A stretch of DNA of 60,992 bases from assembly GCF_030696805.1 (NCBI RefSeq), contig NZ_JAUYRO010000014.1, forward strand, positions 1 to 60,992, in the 5' to 3' direction. The stretch comes from Methyloversatilis sp. Lineage in GTDB: Bacteria > Pseudomonadota > Gammaproteobacteria > Burkholderiales > Rhodocyclaceae. A program made the position numbers and the translations under genes. Shown in pieces: positions 18,505-26,662 of this stretch (positions are counted from its first letter, which is position 1; each line of letters begins with the position of its first letter). Under the pieces are notes generated by a model that saw only the letters and a list, made by a program, of their open reading frames with translations, was not told the origin of the DNA and made no database searches.

Positions 18505-19719
18505 ATGACTGCCACACAGGGAAAGTACGGACTTCCTCTCGAAGTGAAGTTCTGCCGGAAATGCACGATGAGCAATCAGCGTCCGGCTTCAACGGTCGAG
18601 TTCAGGAACGTCAGGGGACAACCCAAGCAGTCGCTTGTGTTCGACGAGCACGGCGTCTGCGACGCCTGCAAGTTCGCCGAACTCAAGAAACAGATCGACT
18701 GGAATGCACGCGAGCAGCAACTGGTCGAACTTTGCGACCGTTTCCGCCGCAGTGATGGCCGCTACGACGTCGTTGTCCCTGGCAGCGGCGGCAAGGATAG
18801 TGTCATGGCGGCGCACGTGCTCAAATACAAGTATGGCATGAACCCCATCCTCGTGACGTGGCCCCCGGCCATCTACACCGGCATCGGACAGCTCAACTTC
18901 AACAAGTGGCTCGACATCGGGTTCGCCAATTACACGTATCACCAGAATCGCAAGGTGCACCGGATACTCACGCAACAGGCTTTTCTCAATCTGTGTCATC
19001 CATTCCAGCCCTTCATCCTCGGGCAGAAGAATCTGGCGCCCAAGATGTCGGCGCTGCTCGACATTCCTCTGGTCATCTTCGGCGAGAACGAGGCGGAGTA
19101 CGGAAACCCGATCGTGGACAACGAGAAGCCGACGCGCGATCCGAAGTACTACAGCGCCGAGGGCCGTCTGGATGATCTGTACCTCGGCGGCGTGAGCGCC
19201 CGCGAGCTGATGGATCGCTACGAATTCACCAAAGCCGATCTCGAGGCCTACTTGCCGGTCGATCCCAACCGTCTTCTCGAAACCGGCACCGAAGTTCACT
19301 ACCTGGGTTTCTACCTGCGCTGGCACCCGCAGGAAACGTATTACTTCGCTGTCGAGCATTCCGGATTCGTGCCGAACGTCCATCGGACCGAAGGCAGCTA
19401 CAGCAAGTACAGTTCGCTGGACGATGAGATCGACTGGCTTCACTACTACACCGCCCATGTCAAATTCGGCATCGGCCGTGCGACCTACGATTCGGCGCAG
19501 GAAATCCGCAATGGCGACATCACGCGTGACGAAGGCATCGCCCTGATCAAGCGCTACGACGGTGAATATCCGCATCAGTACCTGGCCGACTGTCTCGAGT
19601 ACATGGACATCACCGCCGATCAGTTCCATGCAGTGATCGAGGACGCTCGCACGCCGCACCTGTGGGTGAAGGACGGCGAACAATGGCGCCTGCGCCAGCC
19701 GATCTGGGAAAAAGGGTGA
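18505..19719 (+). CDS. N-acetyl sugar amidotransferase (PseA/WbpG/PtmG-like)
   Basis: A 404-aa PP-loop protein with two Cys-x-x-Cys pairs (CRKC near the N-terminus, CDAC about 40 residues later) and the ATP-pyrophosphatase loop VPGSGGKDSV. YGNP and ETYYFAVEHSGF are further landmarks. Relatives convert an N-acetyl group on a sugar to an acetamidino group using ammonia from the HisH/HisF pair. The substrate is inferred to be a legionaminic-acid-type or other diacetamido sugar made by this locus. The first in-frame codon is a TTG at 18487; ATG at 18505 is preferred because it starts just after hisH ends. Confidence 0.88.
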   Translation: MTATQGKYGLPLEVKFCRKCTMSNQRPASTVEFRNVRGQPKQSLVFDEHGVCDACKFAELKKQIDWNAREQQLVELCDRFRRSDGRYDVVVPGSGGKDSVMAAHVLKYKYGMNPILVTWPPAIYTGIGQLNFNKWLDIGFANYTYHQNRKVHRILTQQAFLNLCHPFQPFILGQKNLAPKMSALLDIPLVIFGENEAEYGNPIVDNEKPTRDPKYYSAEGRLDDLYLGGVSARELMDRYEFTKADLEAYLPVDPNRLLETGTEVHYLGFYLRWHPQETYYFAVEHSGFVPNVHRTEGSYSKYSSLDDEIDWLHYYTAHVKFGIGRATYDSAQEIRNGDITRDEGIALIKRYDGEYPHQYLADCLEYMDITADQFHAVIEDARTPHLWVKDGEQWRLRQPIWEKG

Positions 19720-19779
19720 TCGGCCGTCCGGCGGGCAGCTACAAGCACCTCTGCAATTCACACTGAATGGACACGCACG

Positions 19780-20562
19780 ATGGTCACCGATGATCCGCGC
19801 AAGGGCTACTGGAACGAGGCGTACTACAAGTACTGGAAGTCGCGCGTTGATGAAGCCGGAGTCGGTAGCAGTCAGGTCATCAAGGGGGATGCCAATACCG
19901 AGGATGACGACGTCTATCGGGCGTTGTTCTCGACCTATGGTTTCAACAGCGGGCGCGTGCTCGAGGTCGGCTGCGCATGGGGCCGCATGTTTCCTTTGTA
20001 CCTGGCACACGGCCTGACGCTCAGTGCCGTCGATATTTCCGCAGCGATGGTCGGGGCCGCCAGTGAGCGGTGGGCGGGACATCCCGACATCGAGAGCATC
20101 CAGGAGTCGCCCGCCGAAAGCCTGCCTTTCGATGACTGTACGTTCGACAATCTGGCCTGCATCGCGACCTTCGACGCAACTTTCCAGGATCAGGCCCTGC
20201 GCGAGTTCCTTCGCGTGACCAAGCCCGGTGCTCGCCTGTTCTTCACCGGCAAGAATGATCTTTATCACCGCGATGATCAGGCTGCGCTGGACGCGGAAAT
20301 CGGTGCGCGGCGCAAGCAGCACCCGAATTTCTTCACGGATACGCGCCGCATGGTCGAACTGCTGCAAGCTGAGGGACACAAGGTCGACGCCTTGCTGTGC
20401 TTTCCGCGCCGCGGTGACTTCGCCAAGGCGGCTTACGTGACGCCGCCTCCGGATCATTTCTACGAATACATGATCGTCCTCACGCGGGGACCGGTGGTCG
20501 GTGACTTTCCGCCGTTTGCCAGCGAACATTCGAAAACTTTCCTCGCCGGTGAGCACGGATGA
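19780..20562 (+). CDS. Class I SAM-dependent methyltransferase
   Basis: A 260-aa protein with the Rossmann-fold methyltransferase core: motif I VLEVGCAWGRMFPLY (residues about 53-67), an acidic residue at the end of strand 2 (LSAVDISAAMVGAA), and the FDNLACIATFD motif IV region. Methyltransferases of this type decorate O-antigen or capsule sugars. The acceptor is not predictable. The 4-bp overlap with the sulfotransferase gene that follows suggests that the two tailoring enzymes are made together. Confidence 0.85.
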   Translation: MVTDDPRKGYWNEAYYKYWKSRVDEAGVGSSQVIKGDANTEDDDVYRALFSTYGFNSGRVLEVGCAWGRMFPLYLAHGLTLSAVDISAAMVGAASERWAGHPDIESIQESPAESLPFDDCTFDNLACIATFDATFQDQALREFLRVTKPGARLFFTGKNDLYHRDDQAALDAEIGARRKQHPNFFTDTRRMVELLQAEGHKVDALLCFPRRGDFAKAAYVTPPPDHFYEYMIVLTRGPVVGDFPPFASEHSKTFLAGEHG

Positions 20563-21599
20563 TGAGCAGTGCGACCCACGCCGGCACGGTGGATGACACT
20601 GAGCCCATCATGATCTCGGGCGTTTACCGATCCGGGACCACCTTCCTCACCGCCATGCTCGGTGCGCACCCGGAGATCCGGGCGTCCTCGTCGACGGTCA
20701 AGTTCCTTCGCTTCTGCCTGAACCGATATGGCGATATGGGCGTCCGGGAAAACCGTGCGGCATTGATCGCCGACACGCACGCGCGCATTCGCAAGCGCTG
20801 GAAGCTGTCCCTTGATGAACAAGGCATCCTGCGCCAGGCTGATCTTTCAGCGTCGCCGAGCTACGCTCTGATGTACGACCTCATCATGCAGGACATGCTC
20901 GGCCAGGGAGCGGGGAAGCGCGTTCGATGGGCCGAAAAACTGGCCGCCCAATGGGAAGACATCCCGATCTTTCTGCAGATGTTCCCGCGCGGCAAGGCCA
21001 TTCACATCTTCCGCGATCCGCGCGATGTCGCGGTGTCCTACAAGTTGATGACCTTCGAGCCGGGCAATACCTTCCTTGATGCTGCGTTCAATTTCCGGGG
21101 TTCGGCGGAGTACCTCGAGCAGCTGACGCAACAGTTTCCGGACCGCGTGCTGGCTGTGCGCGCCGAAGATGTAGCGCGGGCGCCCGAGCACCACGCACGT
21201 CTGATGTGCGATTTTCTCGGCCTGACGTACTCGCCGTCGATGATCGATGCCGGCAAGCTGCAGGCCGATGGCGAAGACTGGGCGTCGAACACGTCGTTCG
21301 GCACGACCTACAAGACATTGCCGGACGCGCGCCCGCGCTGGCCCGAACACCTGAGCCGTGCGGAAACCATTTTCATCGAACTCGTCTCGCAACCCCATTT
21401 CTCCCGTCTCGGCTATCAGACTTCAGGTTTCATCCCCGACAAGGGAGAGTGGGACCGGATGTTCGATTTCGTCACCGAGCCTTTTCTGGACGAACGATTC
21501 CGCACCTGGCTGACCACGGGACGAGGCTCGCAGGGCTATCGCACGGACCCCTACGAGTACGAGATGCGCCTTGTTTTCCCGGAACGCTTCGCAGGATGA
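20559..21599 (+). CDS. PAPS-dependent sulfotransferase-family protein
   Basis: A 346-aa protein with the 5'-phosphosulfate-binding loop near the N-terminus (SGVYRSGTTFLTAML, residues about 19-33) and the 3'-phosphate loop in IFRDPRDVAVSYK. VRAEDVARAPEHHARLMCDFLGL is the typical mid-region. It should transfer sulfate from PAPS to a hydroxyl, most likely on the glycan made here. Sulfated surface polysaccharide is uncommon in betaproteobacteria. The ATG overlaps the previous stop (ATGA). Confidence 0.85.
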   Translation: MMSSATHAGTVDDTEPIMISGVYRSGTTFLTAMLGAHPEIRASSSTVKFLRFCLNRYGDMGVRENRAALIADTHARIRKRWKLSLDEQGILRQADLSASPSYALMYDLIMQDMLGQGAGKRVRWAEKLAAQWEDIPIFLQMFPRGKAIHIFRDPRDVAVSYKLMTFEPGNTFLDAAFNFRGSAEYLEQLTQQFPDRVLAVRAEDVARAPEHHARLMCDFLGLTYSPSMIDAGKLQADGEDWASNTSFGTTYKTLPDARPRWPEHLSRAETIFIELVSQPHFSRLGYQTSGFIPDKGEWDRMFDFVTEPFLDERFRTWLTTGRGSQGYRTDPYEYEMRLVFPERFAG

Positions 21600-21618
21600 A
21601 CGGGAACAGGGGAACGCG

Positions 21619-22971
21619 ATGACCGGAACCGTACATATCGTCCACGCGATCGACACCGAAGGTCCGCTTTACGAGTCGCTGCATGCCAAGTTCGAGCGAC
21701 TCGAAGACCTTTTCGGCATCGTGGGCATCGAACCGACGCCCGGCAACCTTCGCAGACTGCAGGAGGGCGAGATCGATCTCGGCGATCGCACCGACGCCGT
21801 GCGAAGCATGCTGCGCAGCCACCGGGCCAACACGCTGGGTACCTGGACTGAAATCGACCAGATGCTGGAAGTTGCCTGTTCGCGCGAATTCCGGCACCGA
21901 TATCCGGACAGTCAGGGGCGCGGCTGGGCCTACACGTGGTTCTGCATGGACCACGTCGGCTATCTCGAAAATCCGCGCAAGCGCGACATCGGCCATCACA
22001 ATGTGCACGACCATTACACCGCACTCGTGAGCCGGCAGGCCTGGGCGCGGGATTCGGTCGAGTTCCATTTCCATCCCATGTCGACCTACCGCGATGCTCA
22101 CCGCTGCGCGACGCATTACCTGCGTACCGACGATCTTTACCAGATTCTTTGCCGCCGCATCATCGACCGCGGTTTTTTCCCGTCCTCCTACCGTGCGGGT
22201 TTTCAGGCGGAACGACCCGACAGCCACTGGTTTCTGGAACAGTTCATCCCGTATGACATTTCCAACATGGCGACGGCGGACACGTCCGACATCGACGCTT
22301 CGATCGACTTCAGGAACGGACGCTCCGGCAACTGGCGCAAGGCACCGCATGACTGGACGGTCTATCACCCCGATCACGACGACTATCAGGTGCCCGGGCG
22401 CTGCCGCAGACTGATCGGACGCGCACTGAACCTGAACAGCCGGATCGCCCGGATGACGCAGGACGAAATGGATCAGGGGTTCGCGCGCGCGCGCAACGGC
22501 GAGGACGTGCTGATCGGATTATGCAGTCACGACTGGCGTGATCTCGTGCCTGAGGTGGAAAACGCCTTCCGCTTTCTACAAGAAGCGAAATCGAGGTATC
22601 CGGAGGTGCCCTTCCTGTACAGCAGCTGCCGCGACGCATTTCGCGCGCAACTGCCGCCGGATCGGGCCGCTGAAGCGCCCCTGTCCATGTCGCTTCGGTT
22701 TCAGCCGGAGCAACCCGGTCGGGACGTGCCATACATCGAAGTCCGAACGGAACAGGGTACGGTCTTCGGGCCTCAACCCTTTCTCGCGATCAAGACCCGG
22801 TCCCGCCGGTACATCCACGACAATTTCGACTTCGACACGTCGGGCCGTGTCTGGTACTACGCCTTTCACGGCGACACGCTGCCGTGGTCCGACGTCGATA
22901 CGATCAGTGTCGCAGCCAACGACATGATGGGAAACACGGTCGTACTGCGTCACGACAACGAGGATCGCTGA
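21619..22971 (+). CDS. Family A protein, copy 1: possible polysaccharide-deacetylase-like enzyme
   Basis: A 450-aa protein with no family I can name for certain. Near the N-terminus is HAIDTEGPLY and at about residue 150 is EFHFHPMS. A DTE near the first strand plus an HxHP motif is reminiscent of NodB-type polysaccharide deacetylases, so a metal-dependent carbohydrate hydrolase fold is possible. It is clearly homologous to the protein at 26652-28010: both share ERPDSH.FLEQ, DDYQ.PG.CRR, GPQPFLA.K, HDNFD and LP.SDVD. The C-terminal 100 residues look like an added beta-rich domain. ATG at 21619 is favoured because it follows agggga and the homology begins there. Confidence 0.6.
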   Translation: MTGTVHIVHAIDTEGPLYESLHAKFERLEDLFGIVGIEPTPGNLRRLQEGEIDLGDRTDAVRSMLRSHRANTLGTWTEIDQMLEVACSREFRHRYPDSQGRGWAYTWFCMDHVGYLENPRKRDIGHHNVHDHYTALVSRQAWARDSVEFHFHPMSTYRDAHRCATHYLRTDDLYQILCRRIIDRGFFPSSYRAGFQAERPDSHWFLEQFIPYDISNMATADTSDIDASIDFRNGRSGNWRKAPHDWTVYHPDHDDYQVPGRCRRLIGRALNLNSRIARMTQDEMDQGFARARNGEDVLIGLCSHDWRDLVPEVENAFRFLQEAKSRYPEVPFLYSSCRDAFRAQLPPDRAAEAPLSMSLRFQPEQPGRDVPYIEVRTEQGTVFGPQPFLAIKTRSRRYIHDNFDFDTSGRVWYYAFHGDTLPWSDVDTISVAANDMMGNTVVLRHDNEDR

Positions 22972-22974
22972 CCC

Positions 22975-24195
22975 GTGCGGCGGCACACGGTCAAGGTACT
23001 GATCGCCTGCTACGGCGGAGGGCACGTACAGAGCCTGCTTCCCGTCGTTCGCCAACTGTCGGATCAACCGGACATTTCCGTCACGGTGCTCGGCTTCACC
23101 ACTGCCCTGGCGACATTCCGGAGTGCGGGCATCGCGGCCGACGGCTACTGTTCGCTGCTCGACGCCGACGATGCGCCCTGGCTTTCCCAGGCGCAGACCT
23201 GTGTTGAAAAACCGCTTCATCCGGATGTTTCGGAGCAGGATTCGGCTGCTTACTACGCACTCGGATTGCGCGATCTGCACATCGACCATGGCGCGGACAA
23301 GGCCCGCGAACTATTTGCCCGCGACGGCCGCAAGGCCTTCATGCCGGTGCATGCAATGCGTCGCCTCCTCCGGCGATCCACGCCCGATCTGGTGGTTGCC
23401 ACTACAAGTCCGCGTTCAGAACTGGCGCTGGTGCGTGCCGCCCGGCTCGAGGGCATCGAATCGCTGGCCGTGTCCGACCTGTTTCTTCAGCATGAGTCGT
23501 CCTACATCTGCGCGCCGGGCTATGCGAACCACCTGACGGTGATGGCCGCGGCAGTGGGTGAAGACATGGCACGCAGGGGTTTTCCTGCCGAACGTATCCA
23601 CGTCACCGGCAGCCCGGCGTTCGACAGCCTTTTCGACGGCACGCATGCGGCGGCGGCCGCCTCGCTGCGCCAACTGCTGGGCATGGGCGATCATCAGAAG
23701 CTGCTGCTGTGGGCCTGCCCGTCCGCACCCGTGTCGCTGATCGGAAAGCCGTTCATCGACACGGCTTCGATGATCGCCTTCCTCGAGGCGTACTGCGACA
23801 AGTGGCCGGACACCCGGTATCTGATCCGCCAGCATCCCAGCAAGCCGGTGGTGCCGCCGGGAACCCCGCTTCGACGCGGTTCGGTCTGCCCACCCGGCGT
23901 CACGATAGAAACCTGCCTGCACGCGTGCGATCAGGTCATTCTGGAAACGTCCACGGTCGGGCTCCAGGCTGCGCTGCTCGGCAAGCCCGTCGTCACCGTC
24001 GGCGCCGGGGACTATCCGCCTTACGCGGCATACGGGCTCGCCGTTGATGTTCCGGTGCTTGCCGAAGCGGGCGCTGCGCTGCGCCGGATGACAGCGCCGG
24101 ATCTCGCTCGGCTTGCCTACCCCTTGCAGGAGCGCGCGACCGACCGCGTAGGCCGACTGGTGCGCGAACTCGCCGGTCTGGACGGTGTGAATTGA
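22975..24195 (+). CDS. Family B protein, copy 1: GT-B-fold glycosyltransferase-like protein
   Basis: A 406-aa protein with a GT-B-like layout. The N-terminal Rossmann half opens LIACYGGGHVQSLLPVVRQL. The second half carries HVTGSPAFDSL, LIRQHPSKP and ILETSTVGLQAALLGKPVV, which resemble nucleotide-sugar epimerases (NeuC type) and CDP-glycerol or sugar transferases. It is homologous to the product of 25406-26662 (YGG.HV, VVATTSPR, TGSP.FD, C-terminal STVG). It begins with GTG 3 bp after copy 1 of family A, so the A and B proteins are co-translated and probably work together. It is one of the few candidates for a transferase in this locus. Confidence 0.65.
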   Translation: MRRHTVKVLIACYGGGHVQSLLPVVRQLSDQPDISVTVLGFTTALATFRSAGIAADGYCSLLDADDAPWLSQAQTCVEKPLHPDVSEQDSAAYYALGLRDLHIDHGADKARELFARDGRKAFMPVHAMRRLLRRSTPDLVVATTSPRSELALVRAARLEGIESLAVSDLFLQHESSYICAPGYANHLTVMAAAVGEDMARRGFPAERIHVTGSPAFDSLFDGTHAAAAASLRQLLGMGDHQKLLLWACPSAPVSLIGKPFIDTASMIAFLEAYCDKWPDTRYLIRQHPSKPVVPPGTPLRRGSVCPPGVTIETCLHACDQVILETSTVGLQAALLGKPVVTVGAGDYPPYAAYGLAVDVPVLAEAGAALRRMTAPDLARLAYPLQERATDRVGRLVRELAGLDGVN

Positions 24196-24214
24196 CCTCG
24201 CGGGGACACGGATC

Positions 24215-25368
24215 ATGACCCCGGCCCAGGCTTCGCTGCTCGACAGCCTCCGCGCTGCGGCCGCGCAGATCGTGCTGTTCGGGCATATCTATTCCCTGGT
24301 GCTGCGCCCCGAACGCACGCTCGGCATCGGTGACCTGGGCGTCGTCGTTTTCTTCGTGCTGTCGGGCTTTCTCATCGGCTATACGACCTTGAACAGGTGC
24401 AGCCTTGATGATTACGACCTCCGGCGCTATCTGGTTGATCGTTTCTGCAGGATTTTCGTGCCCTACCTGCCGGCGCTCATACTGATACTGCTCATCGACA
24501 GTGCGGTGTTCGCGTGGACCGATACCCGTACCTACATCGAGCATTACACGATCAAGGACTTTGTCGCGTCCCTGCTGATGCTGCAGCAACACCCGGCCGG
24601 GTTGTTTTTCGACGAGATTCTCGGTGCATCAAATCTTAAGCTATCGACCTTTTCGAGCGCCCGACCGCTGTGGACGGTGGCCGTCGAGTGGTGGCTCTAC
24701 CTCTGCTTCGGTCTGCTCGTTTTCCGCGCAAGACAGATCGTGTCATCATGCCGCTGGCAACTGCTTTTCGTCGTATTCGCGAGTGTGCCGCTGTTCAATG
24801 CCACCGCCGGTACCGGCGCCGGATTGAGCCTGGTCTGGTTCGCCATGTGCGGACTGGCATGGGTATACTGGAAGGAGCGGAAGAAAATCGACGGTGGGGT
24901 CGCCGCCATCATGATCGGCGCGGGAGCCGGGCGCGCCCTCCTTCGCGCCGCGCCATACCTTCTGTTGTTGCTGATCGCTGCCCGCCTGCTGTGGACCGGA
25001 TTTCTGGAAACACGACAGCCCTTCGATCGCTTGTTGTTCTACGACTTCAACCTGTACGGACTGATCATGGCGCTGTGCGTTGTGTTGTTTCTTCTGAAGG
25101 GCACAACGATCGACGGCGAGCGCAATCGCACGCTCGTTTCATTGCCGATTATTCCTATTCGCTGTACCTGATTCACTACAGCGTTATTTTCATGCTTCAC
25201 GCCTTTGGCCTGAAGTCCGGCAGCGACATACTCGACCTATTCATGTATTTCTTTGCCTGCAATGTTGTTGCGATCGTATTCTGGTACGTTTTCGAACGGA
25301 ACTATCGGAGATTCGGCGAACGTCTCGCCGGGCGTTTCAGGGCAGTGCCAGCGCGAGGCCTGCCATGA
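24215..25368 (+). pseudogene. Acyltransferase-3 family gene with a frameshift
   Basis: The first frame (24215-25171) encodes a membrane O-acyltransferase with LGVVVFFVLSGFLIGY, YLVDRFCRIFVPYLP and WTVAVEWWLYL. It runs out of frame near 25137, and the missing C-terminus (ADYSYSLYLIHYSVIFM through FERNYRRF) continues in the -1 frame to 25368. Loss of one base near the gtttca run at about 25136-25140 explains the break. This may be a true pseudogene, a phase-variable switch or a sequencing error. It stands between the two B genes, so the intact gene probably belonged to the duplicated module. Confidence 0.8.
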
Positions 25369-25405
25369 TCAGCACATATATGTACGCGTCCGAGAGGTCT
25401 GGACA

Positions 25406-26662
25406 ATGAGAGTGTTTCTCACCTGTTACGGGGGCGCTCACGTGTCGGCGATCATCCCGCTGTATCAGGTACTGGTGAGGCGCGGGCACACCTGCCACCT
25501 TCTTGCACTCACGACTGCAGCGGAGACGGCGCGGCGCTGCGAGTTGCCCTTCTTTCGCCCGATCGACTTCGTCGACACGGCCGACTCGGACATTCGAAAA
25601 TGGGGGGAGCGACTGGCGCAACGACACCATACCGAGGGCAAGGGGCTTTCCCGCGAGGAGTCCATTGCCTATCTGGGCGTCTCGTTCTGCGAGCTGGCAG
25701 CGGATCTCGGTGAGGCGGAAGCCTGGCGACGCTACGAGAAATCGGGTCTGAATGCCTTCGCGCCGGTCCGTTTCATGCGCCGGGTCATTTCGCATTTCGA
25801 ACCTGACGTCGTGGTCGCCACCACATCGCCACGCATGGAAAAGGCGGCCTTGCGCGCAGCTTTTCAACTCGACATACCCAGTCTGTGCATGGTCGAATTG
25901 TTCGGGCTGCTCGAAGAACCATGGCTCAGCCGGCCCGACAACGGTCATGTCCTGGCCGTGTCTCGTGAAGACGTCCGGAGACGCCTCGTGGCCGCCGGTC
26001 GCCAGGCCCGTGACATTCACCTCACGGGCAGTCCGATGTTCGATCAGCTTGCCGATCCGGATCTGCCCGCTGCGGGTCGCAGATGGCGCCATGAACGCGG
26101 GGTTGCCGACAACGAAAAACTCGTGTTCTGGGCTGAACAGCCGGAACCGGGTGATCCGGAACTTCCGCGCAGGGTTCGTCTGCATCTGGCGGATCTTTGC
26201 CGCAACAAGGGGTGGCGGCTGGTCGTACGCCTGCATCCCAGCAGTACCGATCATCGTGCGGAGAAGATTCCGTCCGACTGCCTGCAGAGCCATGCGCACG
26301 AACCGCTTTCGCATGTCATGCATGCATGCGATTCGGGCGTTACTCTTACGTCTACAGTTGGGTGGGAGCTTCTTCTCTGCAGCAAGCCTTTACTCGTCAT
26401 CCGCATATCCGAGTTCAGCAATGCCGTAACCTATGGGGCCGATGATGGCGCCCTTGTCGTTGACACGCTTGAGCAGGCTGCCGGAGGTTTGTCCGATCTG
26501 TTGCATGACACCTCCGAATCAGCACGGCTGCAGCAGTTCAGATCACGGTTGCCGAGCCCCGGTGGCGCGTCGCACCGGATCTGCGATCTAATAGAGAAGA
26601 CCGTCCATACGCGCAACTACAGTCTCGAAGATAGCAGGCGCGCCCGCACACATGCCAATTGA
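25406..26662 (+). CDS. Family B protein, copy 2: GT-B-fold glycosyltransferase-like protein
   Basis: A 418-aa paralogue of the protein at 22975-24195. Shared landmarks: FLTCYGGAHVSAIIPLYQVL at the N-terminus, VVVATTSPRMEK, HLTGSPMFDQL, VVRLHPSSTDH, and a C-terminal TLTSTVGWELLLCSKPLLVI. The layout suggests a GT-B-fold transferase or epimerase. The nucleotide-sugar donor is unknown. ATG at 25406 was chosen because the homology begins immediately after it; the longer in-frame opening overlaps the acyltransferase 3' end. It overlaps the following family A gene by 11 bp. Confidence 0.65.
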   Translation: MRVFLTCYGGAHVSAIIPLYQVLVRRGHTCHLLALTTAAETARRCELPFFRPIDFVDTADSDIRKWGERLAQRHHTEGKGLSREESIAYLGVSFCELAADLGEAEAWRRYEKSGLNAFAPVRFMRRVISHFEPDVVVATTSPRMEKAALRAAFQLDIPSLCMVELFGLLEEPWLSRPDNGHVLAVSREDVRRRLVAAGRQARDIHLTGSPMFDQLADPDLPAAGRRWRHERGVADNEKLVFWAEQPEPGDPELPRRVRLHLADLCRNKGWRLVVRLHPSSTDHRAEKIPSDCLQSHAHEPLSHVMHACDSGVTLTSTVGWELLLCSKPLLVIRISEFSNAVTYGADDGALVVDTLEQAAGGLSDLLHDTSESARLQQFRSRLPSPGGASHRICDLIEKTVHTRNYSLEDSRRARTHAN

